Shown: positions 20,791 to 22,037 of the stretch, in pieces
How the letters are laid out: every line of letters starts with the position of its first letter
Numbering within the stretch: position 1 is the stretch's first letter
Assembly (NCBI GenBank): GCA_001584585.1
Contig: LSYV01000065.1
Span: forward strand, 161,945-183,981
Direction of reading: 5' to 3'
Origin: Gonium pectorale
Taxonomy: Eukaryota; Chlorophyta; Chlorophyceae; Chlamydomonadales; Volvocaceae
DNA: 22,037 bases
Made by a program: the position numbers and the translations under genes
Notes under the pieces: model-generated
Told to the model about the DNA's origin: nothing
Database searches by the model: none
Seen by the model: only the letters and a program-made list of their open reading frames with translations

Positions 20791-21621
20791 GCCGCCGTAG
20801 TGGTGCCTGCCAAAGTGCTGCGCCTGTGTGTGTGCCGTACGCGTTGCTCATTCAGCGCTGTCGGCCGCCGCTCTCTCGCCCTACAGTAGGCGTGCAGGCC
20901 CTGTAGCGGCTCCGAGGCCCCTCGCGCCCCTCGCTCCGCCGCCGACGTGCTCTCCTATGGCGCATCCACAAGGTGCTGTGCAAAGTGCAATTGACGTTCC
21001 TGGTCCCGTGGCGCACTGCCCACTGGCTTCCATGGCCCGAGTGTCCCAGCAGGGCGAGCTAGGCACTTGCATAGGTGCCTCGATAGAGAGGCGGAGCCTG
21101 ACGCCCTATTGCAATTCCAGCCGGGGACAGGGGCTCATCAGTGCGGCATGTGTGCGCCGTACATGACAAGGGGCGAGGGAGGGGATCCGCGGGGATGGTC
21201 CGCGGGCGTGGGCCCGGGCGGACCCATGGGTCACATCCCTTGCGCCTGTCGGTTATTCACCCCGTAAACACCAACCACCAACATGAGTCAGTGCGAACCA
21301 ATACCTTGATGGCATGCGAGGCATCCATTTTCTGCATTGGCTCCCCCTTTCCCCGCTTGACGCGGCGATGGTGGTACGTCACCTGCCTGAACTTACGCCG
21401 GGTCGCCGGCAGGTATAGCGCTTCTGGGTATTGCAGCCACTCATGCAACCTCCCTTCCGTGCGTAGGGGCGTCGTCCCCTGCGCCGGGGCTTCGTGGCCA
21501 AGTACGACCGATCCTTCGTCGCACACATACGGCATCTCCAAGCATCAGCCTTGTTATCTTCCCTTCCAGGCGTTCGTTCGCTTAACGAACGGTCACAGAA
21601 AAACCCACCGATCTTTCGGTA
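20791..21621. other. Interior between inverted-repeat arms, no transposase seen
   Basis: If the flanking inverted repeats bound one element, this is most of its interior. I find no transposase-like protein. The most protein-like frame is on the minus strand, about 21541-21257 (MPYVCDEGSVVLGHEAPAQG at its start, from an ATG near 21535). It is short, with no motif I recognise. Confidence 0.35.
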
Positions 21622-21780
21622 GAGCCCTCCCTGCGGGCGGGATCTTTCGTTCAGCCCATAGCAGGGTCCTGCCAAAAGACCTTGCCATTCGTTCGCACCA
21701 CCGAACGAGGGTCCTATGCGTTCGTCCAAAACCGCCAAAACGGCCAATCGTTCGTTCGGACGAACGAAGATACCATGGCT
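21622..21780 (-). repeat. Right arm of a 159-bp inverted repeat
   Basis: Inverted partner of 20515-20673, sharing the GAACGAA-rich motifs and the internal palindrome. Immediate flanks (CACC before the left arm, GCCA after the right) show no obvious target-site duplication, so the exact element ends are unresolved. Confidence 0.88.
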
Positions 21781-22037
21781 GCCAAGCATGCCCCGCCCTG
21801 CAAAGCTTCCACCGCAAGGCCCCCATCCTCCACACCACACCTGCTGCCATGGAGTGCGAAAGTGGGCGATGAGCCGCCGGGCGCACGGTGTCAAGCGTTC
21901 GCAGGACAATTCAGAGCGCAACACCGCATCCGCCTGATAGTGGCCCTTGATTCCGGCGAGCATTGTGACACCGGTCGGATCCAAGCATTCAAGCTGCAGC
22001 TTGGAAGAACGCTCTCGACATGGCAACCTTGCATTGG
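21781..22037. other. Window end, nothing recognised
   Basis: Sequence outside the right inverted-repeat arm. A minus-strand open frame enters from this side and reads through the repeat arm, so at least its inner part is repeat-derived. It may be part of a gene beyond the window, but nothing supports that directly. Confidence 0.3.

Overview
The window looks like nuclear DNA of a volvocine green alga (Chlamydomonas and relatives). The reasons are high GC with long alanine/proline/glycine runs, short GT-AG introns inside GC-rich exons, and a C-terminal MYND finger of the C-N-P-x-C ... ACAGCGAVGYCC style that I recall as greatly expanded in these algae. The species assignment is inference. I see no prokaryotic operon, rRNA, tRNA or CRISPR.

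Layout. (1) 385-4734, minus: a multi-exon gene for a divergent septin GTPase. Five downstream introns can be placed exactly by phase; the 5' exon is less certain. (2) 4735-7886: no intact gene recognised. It holds a near-perfect 46-bp-stem hairpin (5618-5725), a decayed partial copy of septin exon sequence that still has the P-loop (about 6090-6605), and copies of a dispersed repeat. (3) 7887-11785 and 14615-18480: a roughly 3.9-kb inverted duplication. Each arm carries one copy of the same MYND-finger gene, transcribed head-to-head away from a 2.8-kb spacer. The plus-strand copy (14692-17981) is open, with one intron, and encodes 998 aa. The minus-strand copy (8385-11706) has a 1-bp deletion relative to its sister. 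That deletion breaks the frame but also creates a GTGAGT donor, and a phase-0 acceptor 86 nt downstream would restore the frame. (4) 18481-22037: repeat-rich DNA without a recognised gene, including a 159-bp inverted repeat pair (20515-20673 / 21622-21780) that may bound a 1.27-kb mobile element.

The genes do not form a pathway. The septin would be a filament or membrane-scaffold GTPase. The MYND proteins are of unknown function, probably protein-protein interaction factors. What ties the window together is duplication: a fragmentary septin copy, a large gene-bearing palindrome and several small inverted or dispersed repeats. The most interesting points are the apparent conversion of coding sequence to an intron in the minus-strand MYND copy, the patchy amino-acid divergence between the two MYND copies, an outer-arm 3' flank that is better conserved than parts of the coding sequence, and the long hairpin as a candidate small-RNA precursor.
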